DNA from: Flavobacteriaceae bacterium
Lineage (GTDB): Bacteria > Bacteroidota > Bacteroidia > Flavobacteriales > Flavobacteriaceae
Assembly: GCA_021648265.1 (NCBI GenBank)
Contig: JAKITD010000002.1
Coordinates: 58,208-122,207 of the forward strand
Direction: 5' to 3'
DNA length: 64,000 bases
The notes under the pieces are model-generated. The model was not told the DNA's origin, made no database searches, and saw only the letters and a list, made by a program, of their open reading frames with translations. Of the stretch, positions 18,200-27,658 are shown one piece after another. The first letter of the stretch is position 1, and every line of letters begins with the position of its first letter. A program made the position numbers and the translations under genes.

Positions 18200-20359
18200 A
18201 TGAACGTATTGAAAAAGAATTTTAAAGTTTTATTCCTTGCAATTGCAGTGTCAATTGCTTCTTGCAGTTTTACCACAAAGGAGTTTAACGATCCAGATAA
18301 AGATAAATTACTAATCGATTTAATCACATTTGTTTTGCAAAAAGGGCATTACAACCCGAAAGATATGAACGATGAGTTTTCTAAAAATGTATATGATAAT
18401 TTCTTAGAAGGAATGGATCCTTTAAAACGCTATTTTTTAACTTCAGATATTGAAGATTTTAGTCAATATCAATATGAATTAGACGACCAAATTAAAGTCA
18501 AGGATCTTACTTTTTTCAATTTGGTATATACTCGTTACAACAAACGTTTAGAAGATGTAAAAAAAATATATCCAGAAGTGTTGGAAATTCCTTTTGACTA
18601 TTATAAAGATGAAGAAATAAATGTAGATTACGAGGAAGTACCATATACAACCTCAAGAAAAGAACTAAAAGAACGCTGGAGAAAACAATTAAAATTCTCG
18701 ACTATTTCTAATTATTACGATTTAATTGAGGATAATGGAATGAATGTAAAAAACAATGATAAAGAAATAACTTCAGAACCAAAAGAACCAAAATCACTTA
18801 AAGAAATTGAAGAAGAATCTAGAGAAAGTTCAAAAACATCTTTGGATGAGTATTTCAATTTTGTAGATGATTTAGAGCGTAAAGACTACTTTGCGATTTT
18901 CTTAAATATTCTGGTAGAAGAGTTTGATCCACATACCAACTATTTTGCTCCCACCCAGAGAGATCGTTTTGATATGCAAATGTCTGGAAAATTAGAAGGT
19001 ATTGGTGCTAGACTTCAAAAGAAAAACGATTATATAAAAATTGTAGAAGTAATTAGTGGTGGTCCAGCTTGGCGAGGAGAACATGTAGAAGTAGGTGACC
19101 AAATTATGAAAGTAAGACAAGAGGATGAAAAAGAAGCGGTAAGTGTAGTTGGAATGCGTTTAGACGATGCTGTAAAATTAATAAAAGGACCAAAAGGAAC
19201 AAAAGTAACCCTAACTTTAAAACGTGTGGACGGTTCTATTGAAGACGAAACTATTGTTAGAGACGTGGTGGAACTAGAAGAAACCTATGCGAAATCTACT
19301 CTGATTAATAAGGACGGAAAAAACTTTGGATTAATTAACCTACCACAGTTTTATTTCGATATGGATAATTATAAAGAACGCAATGCCGCTAGTGATGTTA
19401 AAAAGGAAATTATTCGTTTAAAAAAAGAAGGAATGGAAGGGTTAATTATCGACCTTCGGAATAATGGAGGTGGCTCACTTCGTACTGCTGTAGAAATGGC
19501 AGGATTGTTTATTAAAGAAGGGCCAGTCGTTCAAGTTGCTTCTTCTGGAAGTAAAAAAGAAGTTTTAAAAGATCGAGATAAAGGAATAGAATGGGAAGGA
19601 CCATTAGTGATATTGGTGAATGAACTTTCTGCTTCCGCTTCCGAAATATTAGCCGCCGCAATGCAAGATTATAAACGTGCTATCATTATAGGAAGTAAGC
19701 AATCCTACGGAAAAGGAACGGTTCAGAATTTATTAGACCTTAACCAATGGTTGCGTAAAAATGACATGGGCGATATGGGAGCGTTAAAATTAACTACCCA
19801 AAAATTTTACCGAGTTAACGGAGGTTCCACACAATTAGAAGGTGTAAAAAGTGATGTGGTAATGCCAGATAGATACAGTTATATTGATATTGGTGAACGC
19901 GATTATGACAATCCCTTGCCTTACGATAAAATTGATGCTGCCGATTATGATGTTTGGAATGGCTATATAGATTATGAAGAGACCATCAAAAAAAGCAATG
20001 CTCGTATGGCAAAAAGCGAACAGTTAAAGTTGATAGATGAAAATGCAAGATGGATAAAAACGCGTCGTGATGAAAATACAGTAACGCTAAATTATATTGA
20101 TTATAAAGCTGACATTGAACAACGTAAAGAGGAAACCAAAAAGTTTGATGCGATAGATGAGTATGATAATAAATTGAGTTATAAATCACTTCCGTATGAA
20201 ATAAAACTGATGAAACAAGACACTACGCTTACTGAAAAACGTAAAAGATGGCACAAAGCATTGAGTAAGGATATTTATGTAGAAGAAGCAGTACATGTTT
20301 TGGAAGATTTAACTATTAGTAATATTAAGAATAGTAAAATTGTCATTGTGAAGGATTAG
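18200..20359 (+). CDS. Carboxy-terminal processing protease (Prc/Tsp, S41)
   Basis: 719-residue exported protease with a lipoprotein-like signal (ASCSF, Cys about residue 22). The N-terminal region has a DPHTNYFAP motif, the PDZ domain lies near residues 245-335, and the S41 catalytic core includes SASASEIL (nucleophile Ser) and QSYGKGTVQ (general-base Lys), followed by a DUF3340-type C-terminal helical domain. It degrades or trims periplasmic proteins with nonpolar C-termini and can regulate wall hydrolases. Length and layout match E. coli Prc. Confidence 0.93.
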   Translation: MNVLKKNFKVLFLAIAVSIASCSFTTKEFNDPDKDKLLIDLITFVLQKGHYNPKDMNDEFSKNVYDNFLEGMDPLKRYFLTSDIEDFSQYQYELDDQIKVKDLTFFNLVYTRYNKRLEDVKKIYPEVLEIPFDYYKDEEINVDYEEVPYTTSRKELKERWRKQLKFSTISNYYDLIEDNGMNVKNNDKEITSEPKEPKSLKEIEEESRESSKTSLDEYFNFVDDLERKDYFAIFLNILVEEFDPHTNYFAPTQRDRFDMQMSGKLEGIGARLQKKNDYIKIVEVISGGPAWRGEHVEVGDQIMKVRQEDEKEAVSVVGMRLDDAVKLIKGPKGTKVTLTLKRVDGSIEDETIVRDVVELEETYAKSTLINKDGKNFGLINLPQFYFDMDNYKERNAASDVKKEIIRLKKEGMEGLIIDLRNNGGGSLRTAVEMAGLFIKEGPVVQVASSGSKKEVLKDRDKGIEWEGPLVILVNELSASASEILAAAMQDYKRAIIIGSKQSYGKGTVQNLLDLNQWLRKNDMGDMGALKLTTQKFYRVNGGSTQLEGVKSDVVMPDRYSYIDIGERDYDNPLPYDKIDAADYDVWNGYIDYEETIKKSNARMAKSEQLKLIDENARWIKTRRDENTVTLNYIDYKADIEQRKEETKKFDAIDEYDNKLSYKSLPYEIKLMKQDTTLTEKRKRWHKALSKDIYVEEAVHVLEDLTISNIKNSKIVIVKD

Positions 20360-20386
20360 ATTAAATATATTGTCTAACTTTATCTT

Positions 20387-21493
20387 GTGAAAAAAACAAC
20401 CACATCATTAACAGGATTAACGCTTCAGAAGTTTAAAAAAAACTACTGGGGCGTTTTTAGTTTTGCTTTTTTAGTGCTTTGTATTTTGGTGGCGATTTTT
20501 GCGTATGTATTAGCACCAGATAATTCGCAAAATGCCAATCAAATGCACTTGTCAATTCATTCAAAATCTCCAGGATTTCAAGTAGAAATACTTACCATTC
20601 CAACCGAAAAAGTATCACATAACCCCTTTTCTGTATTTTTTTTCGGAAAGAAATCCAACGATACCGAAATTCCTGTTTTCAGTTTTTCAACTGAAGAAAA
20701 TGAACTGCTTATTACTGAATATACTTCCAGAGGAAACGATGGACTTCAAAAATCCTATCCATTATCATTATTTCCAATGGCAACAACTATATATGAAATT
20801 CCGAAGCACTATATTTCAACAAAAAAATTCTATTTAGGAACCGATAAATACGGAAGAGATTTACTGAGTAGAATGTTAATTGGAATTAGAATTTCTTTGG
20901 CAATTGGATTTGTAGCTGTATTTATTTCCTTAATTATTGGAATTACATTGGGAGCAATCGCAGGATATTTTGGCGGAAAAATAGATGCCGTAATAATGTG
21001 GCTCATCAATGTTACTTGGTCCATACCAACATTGCTGCTAGTCATTGCAATTACATTGGCTTTAGGAAAAGGATTTTGGCAAGTATTTATAGCCGTCGGT
21101 CTTACCATGTGGGTTGAAGTAGCACGTGTGGTTCGGGGACAAGTAATGGGAGTGAAGCAGATGCAATATGTAACTGCAGCACGTGCTTTGGGATATACTA
21201 ATTTTAGAATTATAACCAAACATATACTTCCCAATAGTATGGCACCTGTGATAATTATTTCGGCAGCCAATTTTGCTGGAGCTATTTTAATTGAAAGCGG
21301 ATTGAGTTTTTTAGGTATCGGTGCACAACCTCCAATGCCAAGTTGGGGCGGTATTATTAAAGATCATTACTCTTATATTATCCTTGGAAAACCTTTTTTA
21401 GCATTAATTCCAGGACTAGCAATTATGAGTTTAGTGACTGCTTTTATGTTAATTGGGAATGCCTTGCGAGATGCTTTGGATGTTAAAAATTAA
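20387..21493 (+). CDS. OppC/DppC-type ABC transporter permease
   Basis: 368 residues starting at GTG. An N-terminal membrane helix and a 100-residue periplasmic insertion precede five helices of the BPD_transp_1 domain. The ABC-contact (EAA) loop is visible as AARALGYTNFRIITKHILP. The family moves oligopeptides or nickel. No partner permease, ATPase or binding protein is encoded nearby, so the rest of the transporter must be elsewhere. It follows the Prc gene by 27 bases and is likely co-transcribed. Confidence 0.9.
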   Translation: MKKTTTSLTGLTLQKFKKNYWGVFSFAFLVLCILVAIFAYVLAPDNSQNANQMHLSIHSKSPGFQVEILTIPTEKVSHNPFSVFFFGKKSNDTEIPVFSFSTEENELLITEYTSRGNDGLQKSYPLSLFPMATTIYEIPKHYISTKKFYLGTDKYGRDLLSRMLIGIRISLAIGFVAVFISLIIGITLGAIAGYFGGKIDAVIMWLINVTWSIPTLLLVIAITLALGKGFWQVFIAVGLTMWVEVARVVRGQVMGVKQMQYVTAARALGYTNFRIITKHILPNSMAPVIIISAANFAGAILIESGLSFLGIGAQPPMPSWGGIIKDHYSYIILGKPFLALIPGLAIMSLVTAFMLIGNALRDALDVKN

Positions 21494-21495
21494 AA

Positions 21496-22035
21496 TTATT
21501 TTGCTTCCACTACTGGAGGATATTGAGCAATTATTTTTGAAACTATTTCTTTAATACGAGCTTCTTTTTTTTCAACAGTAGTCATTACTAAATCACCTTT
21601 TCCAATTCCTTGCCAGACCAATTCGTTTTTAGCTTTGTCGATGAAGTCGATAAATAAAGTTCCTTCTGTGGAAGTTGAAACTGAGGTTCCGCCAAAACCA
21701 CCATACCAAGGGCCAAAGCCATAACCCCAGCCCCAGCCAAAGTTGTCGTTATAAACATCAACTCGTTCTCTTTCTTTTGTGAAAATACTCACAAGTAAGT
21801 CTGGGCTTTCAGAAATCGACATTCCTTTTGCAGTTAAATTAGCTTCAATTTCACGCATAATACGTTTTTTGTCTAAATCTGAAATTTGTGCTTTATCTAT
21901 TCCAGGTTTGTAAAAAGCAAAGGTTTTGTACTTAGTAAAATCTGTCTGAGAATCGTAATCTGAAACCACTTTTACCGTAGAACAAGAGGTGAAAGTTAAA
22001 GTTAGGACTAATGCGAAAAGGGATAGTGTTCTCAT
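21496..22035 (-). CDS. DUF4136 lipoprotein
   Basis: 179 residues with lipobox LTFTSC (Cys about residue 19). The domain begins STVKVVSDYDSQTDFTKYKTFAFY, the classic DUF4136 opening, and is interrupted by a Gly/Trp/Phe-rich loop (about residues 103-118). Function unknown; DUF4136 proteins are small envelope lipoproteins. Tail-to-tail with the ABC permease with only two bases between the stops. Confidence 0.88.
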   Translation of the reverse strand: MRTLSLFALVLTLTFTSCSTVKVVSDYDSQTDFTKYKTFAFYKPGIDKAQISDLDKKRIMREIEANLTAKGMSISESPDLLVSIFTKERERVDVYNDNFGWGWGYGFGPWYGGFGGTSVSTSTEGTLFIDFIDKAKNELVWQGIGKGDLVMTTVEKKEARIKEIVSKIIAQYPPVVEAK

Positions 22036-22060
22036 AATGTTACATTTTATTTATTAACTC

Positions 22061-22115
22061 GGTCATTTCGATATTTCGAAGCTTCGGAACTCATTCCTCG
22101 CATCACTCAATGACC
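22061..22115. repeat. Dispersed repeat with GGTCATT...AATGACC ends
   Basis: A 55-bp intergenic element with 7-bp inverted ends (GGTCATT and AATGACC) and an internal TTTCGAAGCTTCGGAA near-palindrome. It resembles the other GTCATT-ended elements at 15547, 24161 and 33701. Confidence 0.55.
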
Positions 22116-22159
22116 TTCCGTATGAATAATCAATATTTTATTTTGATTATTTCACTAGG

Positions 22160-24145
22160 TTATATTTTATTTATTAATTCATCATCAACAAAATTCGGAA
22201 GGGTAACCTGCAACATCGGATTCTTTTTCATAGCTCTTTTTATTGCGAATACAGCTTCGTTATTTCTTGCCCAACTACGTCTTGAAATTCCATTATTTAC
22301 ATCCCAGTAAAGCATAGATTCTAATCGTCGTTGTGCGTCTTTACTACCATCAAGAACCATACCAAAGCCTCCGTTTATCACCTCGCCCCAGCCAACGCCA
22401 CCACCATTATGGATGCTCACCCAAGTAGCTCCTCTAAAACTATCTCCGATTACATTTTGAATTGCCATATCTGCGGTAAACTGGCTGCCGTCGTAGATGT
22501 TTGAGGTTTCACGATACGGAGAATCTGTTCCTGAAACATCGTGGTGATCACGACCCAAAACTACCATTCCTATTTTTCCTTCTGAAATTGCTTTATTAAA
22601 GGCATTTGCAATATTGATTCTTCCTTCTGCATCGGCATACAAAATTCTTGCTTGCGAACCCACCACCAATTTATTTTCTTGAGCTCCTTTGATCCATTGA
22701 ATATTATCTGTCATTTGCTGTTGAATTTCTGGAGGAGAATTTTTCTTCATTTCCTCTAAAACTTCACAAGCAATTTGATCTGTGATTTGTAAATCTTCTG
22801 GTTTTCCGGAAGCACAAACCCAACGGAAAGGTCCAAAACCATAATCAAAACACATAGGTCCCATAATATCTTGAACATAAGAAGGGTATTTAAAATCGAT
22901 GTTGTTTTCTGCCATTACATTGGCTCCTGCTCTGGAGGCTTCCAATAAAAAGGCATTTCCGTAGTCGAAAAAATACGTTCCTTTAGCGGTATGTTTGTTA
23001 ATGGCTTCCAATTGACGTCGTAAACTTTTTTGTACTTCCGCTTTAAAAGCTTCCGGATTAGTTACCATCATTTCGTTGGCTTCTTCATAAGATAAATCTA
23101 CTGGATAATAACCACCAGCCCACGGATTGTGAAGTGAAGTTTGATCACTTCCGAGGTCGATATAAAGGTTTTCTTTATCAAATTTTTCCCAGACATCTAC
23201 TACGTTTCCGTCGTAAGCAATCGAAACTGTTTCTTTGTTAGTAATAGCTTCTTTTACACGAGTTGCTAGTTCATCTAAATCTGATATTACTTCATCTATC
23301 CAACCTTGAGAATGACGAGTTTCAGTTGCTTTTTTATTTACTTCAGCACAAACGGTTACGCAACCTGCAATATTTCCTGCTTTGGGTTGTGCACCACTCA
23401 TTCCGCCCAATCCTGAGGTTACAAAAAGTCCTCCGAGGGTATCTTTATTTATTTTTCTGAAACCATTTAGAAGCGTAATAGTGGTTCCGTGAACAATGCC
23501 TTGCGGACCAATGTACATATAGCTTCCAGCGGTCATTTGTCCGTATTGCGTAACTCCCAATGCGTTGTATTTTTCCCAATCGTCTTGTTTGGAGTAATTA
23601 GGAATCATCATTCCGTTGGTTACGACCACGCGAGGTGCATCTTTATGTGAAGGAAATAATCCTTGTGGATGACCAGAGTACATCACAAGAGTTTGCTCTT
23701 CGGTCATTTCAGACAAGTACTTCATGGTTAAAAGATACTGTGCCCAATTCTGAAAAACGGCTCCGTTACCGCCATAGGTAATTAATTCGTGCGGATGTTG
23801 TGCTACGGCATAATCCAAGTTATTCTGAATCATTAATTGAATTGCTTTTGCTTGTTCGCATTTTCCAGGATATTCTGAAATAGGACGTGCATACATTTTG
23901 TAACCTGGACGAAAACGATACATATAAATACGACCGTAGGTTTCCAGTTCATTTTGAAACTCGGGAAGGAGTGTGGCGTGATGTTTAGCTTCAAAATACC
24001 GAAGAGCGTTGCGGAGTGCTAATTTTTTTTCTTCAACAGATAATATGTCTTTACGCTTTGGTGCGTGATTGATTGCTGGGTCGTATGTTTTTGCGGAAGG
24101 AAGTTCTGATGGGATTCCTTGTTTTATTTGTTCTTTGAAGTTCAT
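22160..24145 (-). CDS. hutU: Urocanate hydratase
   Basis: 661 residues from the ATG at 24145. The NAD-binding region and the GGNGAVFQNWAQY, SGLGGMSGAQPKAGN and GRDHHDVSGTDSPYRETSN motifs identify urocanase, the second enzyme of histidine degradation (urocanate to imidazolone propionate). A longer frame opens at 24265, but its first 40 codons run through an intergenic repeat (24161-24234) and match no urocanase, so the start is set at 24145. No hutH, hutI or hutG is adjacent. Confidence 0.95.
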   Translation of the reverse strand: MNFKEQIKQGIPSELPSAKTYDPAINHAPKRKDILSVEEKKLALRNALRYFEAKHHATLLPEFQNELETYGRIYMYRFRPGYKMYARPISEYPGKCEQAKAIQLMIQNNLDYAVAQHPHELITYGGNGAVFQNWAQYLLTMKYLSEMTEEQTLVMYSGHPQGLFPSHKDAPRVVVTNGMMIPNYSKQDDWEKYNALGVTQYGQMTAGSYMYIGPQGIVHGTTITLLNGFRKINKDTLGGLFVTSGLGGMSGAQPKAGNIAGCVTVCAEVNKKATETRHSQGWIDEVISDLDELATRVKEAITNKETVSIAYDGNVVDVWEKFDKENLYIDLGSDQTSLHNPWAGGYYPVDLSYEEANEMMVTNPEAFKAEVQKSLRRQLEAINKHTAKGTYFFDYGNAFLLEASRAGANVMAENNIDFKYPSYVQDIMGPMCFDYGFGPFRWVCASGKPEDLQITDQIACEVLEEMKKNSPPEIQQQMTDNIQWIKGAQENKLVVGSQARILYADAEGRINIANAFNKAISEGKIGMVVLGRDHHDVSGTDSPYRETSNIYDGSQFTADMAIQNVIGDSFRGATWVSIHNGGGVGWGEVINGGFGMVLDGSKDAQRRLESMLYWDVNNGISRRSWARNNEAVFAIKRAMKKNPMLQVTLPNFVDDELINKI

Positions 24146-24160
24146 ATGTTTTATTTTTTT

Positions 24161-24234
24161 GTCATTGCGAGGACGATAGGACGTGGCAATCTTTTTAATG
24201 AGATTCTTCAGTCGTTCCTCTCCTTCTGAATGAC
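24161..24234. repeat. Composite dispersed repeat upstream of hutU
   Basis: A 74-bp element with inverted ends (GTCATTGCGAGG and CCTTCTGAATGAC). Its right half is the reverse of the ends of the 15547-15593 element (AGATTCTTC and CCTTCTGAATGAC). It covers the false N-terminal extension of hutU. Confidence 0.65.
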
Positions 24235-24289
24235 AAAGTATTATATTTTTAGACACCAATTTCACTAATTAGCACGAAAAATTTAAATT

Positions 24290-24561
<272 letters not shown>

Positions 24562-24734
24562 TATGCGAAAATAGTGAATCTTGTTTTGATTGGGAAGTGC
24601 TTAAAATAAAAAAAGGTAGGTTTCTTTAATATTAACTAGATTGCAATGTTAGTCAGGTCTATAAAAACTGCTGAAAATTTTAATCTGTGCCGATAAGCAA
24701 GCAAGTTTAGATGATAAAGAAAAATCTGCTAGAT
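24562..24734. other. Intergenic, no feature recognised
   Basis: About 170 bases between the DUF5522 gene and the IS remnant. AT-rich; no gene, hairpin with T run or repeat is visible. Confidence 0.5.
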
Positions 24735-24979
24735 CAGGGCAGAATCATACTTTTAAATTTAATATTTTCAACAAGTAGTCTTCATTCCAGCCCGCTTCAA
24801 GTCTTTTGCTTTTCATAGATAATTTTTTTGAAGATTCATTCTTCAATAGATTTAGTGCTATCTTAAGTAAAATCGAATAATTTTGTGCAGCGTTACCTGC
24901 TCTTTTTCTAGAGGCATCTTCAGAAAAAGCAACATCAAGTGTCCAATGAAGTTTGTTCTCTATAGCCCAGTGTGACCGT
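24735..24979 (-). mobile_element. ISAs1-family IS remnant with transposase 3' end
   Basis: Reading the minus strand, about 77 codons end at a stop at 24745-24747. They include SHWAIENKLHWTLDVAF, DASRKRAGNAAQNYS and a KRLEAGWNEDYLL tail, the C-terminus of ISAs1-type (H-repeat) transposases. The catalytic N-terminal part is missing. The outer end CAGGGCAGAATCATACTTTT (24735-24754) overlaps the stop codon and looks like the terminal inverted repeat. The fragment stops abruptly at 24979, where a second element with the same end sequence begins. Confidence 0.82.
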
Positions 24980-25123
24980 CAGGGCAGATTCATACTCTTT
25001 AATTGTAACAGATAATCAAGGAGTTATGAAATCTCAATTTACAAGATTATAAGTTTCTTGAAAGAAAGCCTATTGATATCATTGACTTTCTATTTTTTAA
25101 AATGAAAGTATGAGTTTGCCCTG
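24980..25123. mobile_element. MITE-like element with ISAs1-type inverted ends
   Basis: A 144-bp segment bounded by imperfect inverted repeats: CAGGGCAGATTCATACT at 24980-24996 and the complement of CAGGGCAAACTCATACT at 25107-25123. No coding potential between. The ends match the IS end at 24735, so it may be a non-autonomous derivative, or the remaining two ends of one deleted IS copy. It abuts the truncated transposase exactly where the coding similarity is lost. Confidence 0.7.
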
Positions 25124-25326
25124 TGTCCGACCTGCCCACCATCAGGCTGGTAAAAAATATAAGACCACTCATGACTTTTACGTATTCACGAGGAGTGAGG
25201 CACGAACAACGAAGCAAGCTCGCAAAACAAAGAAACAAACCTTCATGAGATTGCTCTGCCAGACCGTGTCCGTCCTTTGGCGGAGGCAGACAGGTTCGCT
25301 AAAATAAGGCTCGCAAAGACGTAAAA
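25124..25326. repeat. Intergenic repeat tract
   Basis: No gene is visible. Contains REP-like blocks (GACCTGCCCACCATCAGGCTGG, and a CCGTCCTTTGGCGGAGG hairpin at about 25270-25287) and an element with inverted ends TTTTACGT (25176-25183) and ACGTAAAA (25319-25326), with GCGAG/GAGGCACGAA words of the kind scattered through Bacteroidota intergenic regions. Confidence 0.5.
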
Positions 25327-25360
25327 AAAAGACCTCAATTATTTAAAAAAGAGGTCTTTT
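25323..25360 (-). terminator. Terminator of the large secreted repeat protein
   Basis: A 10-bp stem AAAAGACCTC (25327-25336) with GAGGTCTTTT (25351-25360). On the minus strand a T run follows the hairpin, placed about 30 bases past the stop at 25389. Confidence 0.82.
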
Positions 25361-25388
25361 GGGGTTTTGTAAAGCGATAGATTTTGTC

Positions 25389-27479
25389 TTATTTTTTTGA
25401 AGATTTTTTTTCAAGTTTAATTTCTTCTTTAATGTTTTTAGGTGCTACTTTTATGCTTTTCATAGTCTGAGGAGCAAGTGCAGCTGGTGCATCAGGGAAT
25501 CGTAAATCTGCATAAATAGTTTCTTCGCCTCCGTTTAAACTAGCTTCATTAGCTCTGTTTGCAACAATATGCCATGAAAACGATGTGTTGGAGTTTCCGT
25601 TTTGTAGTTCTTTCACTGTGAAGCCGTTAGCAGATTTGTTAGTAACATATACGCCGTTACAATCTCCTTCTAGTTGTATAAAAACACGTAGCGGATGTTC
25701 GTTATTTACGGTAATGTTTTTTGAGAAAATAGGGTCGATGTTAATTGTTGTTGTTCCGTTAGATAATTGTCCGCTTCCGTAGTCTTCAAATAAAACTTCG
25801 GGAGCTTCTGGTGCGAACATTATTTTTTTTGAATCCCCTTGGTTTGCACCACTCACAATCGTGGTTACAGTTCCATTTCCTATTATCTTATAATTAGTTG
25901 AGCCGTATCTAGATCCTGCGTAAGCCCAAGATCCGTTATTGTCGCCACCGCTATAAAAGTAACCGCCATAATACATATCGCTTCCTCCTTGTTCACTTGC
26001 GTTTGTATAACCTGCCAATCGTGCTCTCATATCTCTTGCATCTGCATCGACAGCACTACCAGTATAGTTAGTCTGAAATCTAGCTGCTTCTCTAATGCCA
26101 GCTGTTTTTTCGGTCATTACGTATAAACCTAAATCTGTAGCATTTGCATTTACAGCTACATTCATTACTTGAGAGGAAGAAATTGAAGTGGTACTTCCAG
26201 ATACTGCTCTAATTCCTGTATTTGAAGCAGTAGATGAATTTTTATCTGCTACCGCTAGTACTCCGTTTGCATTGTTATTTCCAGCACCCCAACCTACGGT
26301 ACCAGCTGTTAAAGTAGTGCCTCCAGTATAAGAGGTTGTGCCGTAAACACCGTGAGCGTTATTGGCAACTCCGAAGACTCCAATACCTGTTCCTGTGTTT
26401 TCTCCTAAAACGGCAAGTCCAGAGCTACTATTATTTCCTCTAATAGCCTGACCACTACCATTTTGTATTCCATATATAGAAGATCCGCCACTGTTTGTTT
26501 CGCCAATTACTCCAAAAGGTTGAGCGCTATTACTAACTCTTAATGCAACATTTGTATAAGGAGCTGCTCCAATACCTGCAACACCTGTATTTGCAAATCG
26601 CATACGTTCTGTGCTGTTAGTTCGTAAAACAAAGTCTGTATCATCTGTCGTTCCTAAAAAATTGGTAGAAGGATTTGTGCCTGCGTTACCGGTTAGAGAC
26701 CAGTCTCTACCATTACTGCCGTCCATGGCTATCCATTTGCTTCCATTCCAATAGTAAAATCCTGGTGTAACAGCAGTACTTCCAGTACTTGCAGTTGCTG
26801 TATTGTAAATTAATAATCCAGTTGCTGGAGTAGTTATGGGTGCTGCAACGTTTGTAGCAGAAAGAATAACTTTATTAATTAATAACCCTTTATTAATTGC
26901 TGCCATTTCTAACTGGGAGCTTGTATTTGGAGCATTAGTTCCAAAACCTATATTGTCATTTAATCCATCTACAAAAAATGCATTGCTTAGATTGTTACTT
27001 TCAATTCTAAAGTCATAATCATTAGAATCTTCATTAATTACAGTTTCAGTTATTCCTATTCTAGCTCTTTCTATATTATTAGCTTTAATAACTACATCTT
27101 GTGTGTCAATAGTACCAATAAAGTTGGTGCCAGCGGTCGTACCTGAATTACCTGTAAGTTTCCAGTCGTTACTAGCTAACAGTATCCATTTTGCACCATC
27201 ATTATAATATTGTCCTGGTAACACATCGCCAGTTGTTGCGGTGTTGTACACCATCATGCCTTGTACATGAGCAGAGAGAGGTGCTACGTTAGCAGTTCCA
27301 GTAAGTGCAACTCTAGGTAAACGTAAACCTGCTGTTGAGGTATCTGTACCTACATCAAGTAAGGCATCTGCATTGGGAGCTGTATTCCCAATCCCAACTT
27401 GAGCATATGTTGGAAAAGAAATAAATACTAATAAAAGTACCTTAAGAGCAATCGATTTTACGGGGGTAAAATTTTTCAT
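25389..27479 (-). CDS. Large secreted tail-fibre-like repeat protein
   Basis: 696 residues from the ATG at 27479, chosen because it begins the signal peptide (ends near TYAQ); 42 in-frame codons further upstream are low-complexity and unlikely to be translated. VGIGNTAPNADALLDVG opens the mature chain, as in many Bacteroidota surface or fibre-like proteins. Two related blocks follow (about residues 45-135 and 195-295), each with a YNTAT...YY..G.KWI part, a DW.LTGN.GT part and an ER.R end. The middle is rich in Gly, Ser, Asn and Thr (about 300-520). The end carries a FSWHIVAN...YADLRFPDAP block and a Lys-rich tail. No type IX sorting domain and no S74 chaperone is seen, so how it leaves the cell is open. 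Function unknown. Confidence 0.8.
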   Translation of the reverse strand: MKNFTPVKSIALKVLLLVFISFPTYAQVGIGNTAPNADALLDVGTDTSTAGLRLPRVALTGTANVAPLSAHVQGMMVYNTATTGDVLPGQYYNDGAKWILLASNDWKLTGNSGTTAGTNFIGTIDTQDVVIKANNIERARIGITETVINEDSNDYDFRIESNNLSNAFFVDGLNDNIGFGTNAPNTSSQLEMAAINKGLLINKVILSATNVAAPITTPATGLLIYNTATASTGSTAVTPGFYYWNGSKWIAMDGSNGRDWSLTGNAGTNPSTNFLGTTDDTDFVLRTNSTERMRFANTGVAGIGAAPYTNVALRVSNSAQPFGVIGETNSGGSSIYGIQNGSGQAIRGNNSSSGLAVLGENTGTGIGVFGVANNAHGVYGTTSYTGGTTLTAGTVGWGAGNNNANGVLAVADKNSSTASNTGIRAVSGSTTSISSSQVMNVAVNANATDLGLYVMTEKTAGIREAARFQTNYTGSAVDADARDMRARLAGYTNASEQGGSDMYYGGYFYSGGDNNGSWAYAGSRYGSTNYKIIGNGTVTTIVSGANQGDSKKIMFAPEAPEVLFEDYGSGQLSNGTTTINIDPIFSKNITVNNEHPLRVFIQLEGDCNGVYVTNKSANGFTVKELQNGNSNTSFSWHIVANRANEASLNGGEETIYADLRFPDAPAALAPQTMKSIKVAPKNIKEEIKLEKKSSKK

Positions 27480-27658
27480 AATAATATTATTAATAGATTT
27501 GATTCTACAACAGTACGTCATAAACTGATAAAAGACAAATAAAATCGATAAAACACACAAAATGTTAATATAAATAGTAAAATTCCTACAAATAATATTA
27601 ATCATGTAGTATTATTTGTGATTTACTTAGAGTCTATTAATCGTAATTTTGTATTTAT
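27480..27658. other. Upstream region of the secreted repeat protein
   Basis: Very AT-rich, with no gene. It holds the leader and presumably the promoter of the minus-strand gene that starts at 27479; no clean promoter consensus was picked out. Confidence 0.4.

Noticed and set aside
25047..25238. Small minus-strand frame across the MITE-like element
   Set aside because: It crosses the inverted end and the neighbouring repeat tract, so it is not a gene.
25389..27605. Prophage tail-fibre gene
   Set aside because: A fibre-like repeat is present but there is a signal peptide and no other phage gene, so a host surface protein is the better reading.
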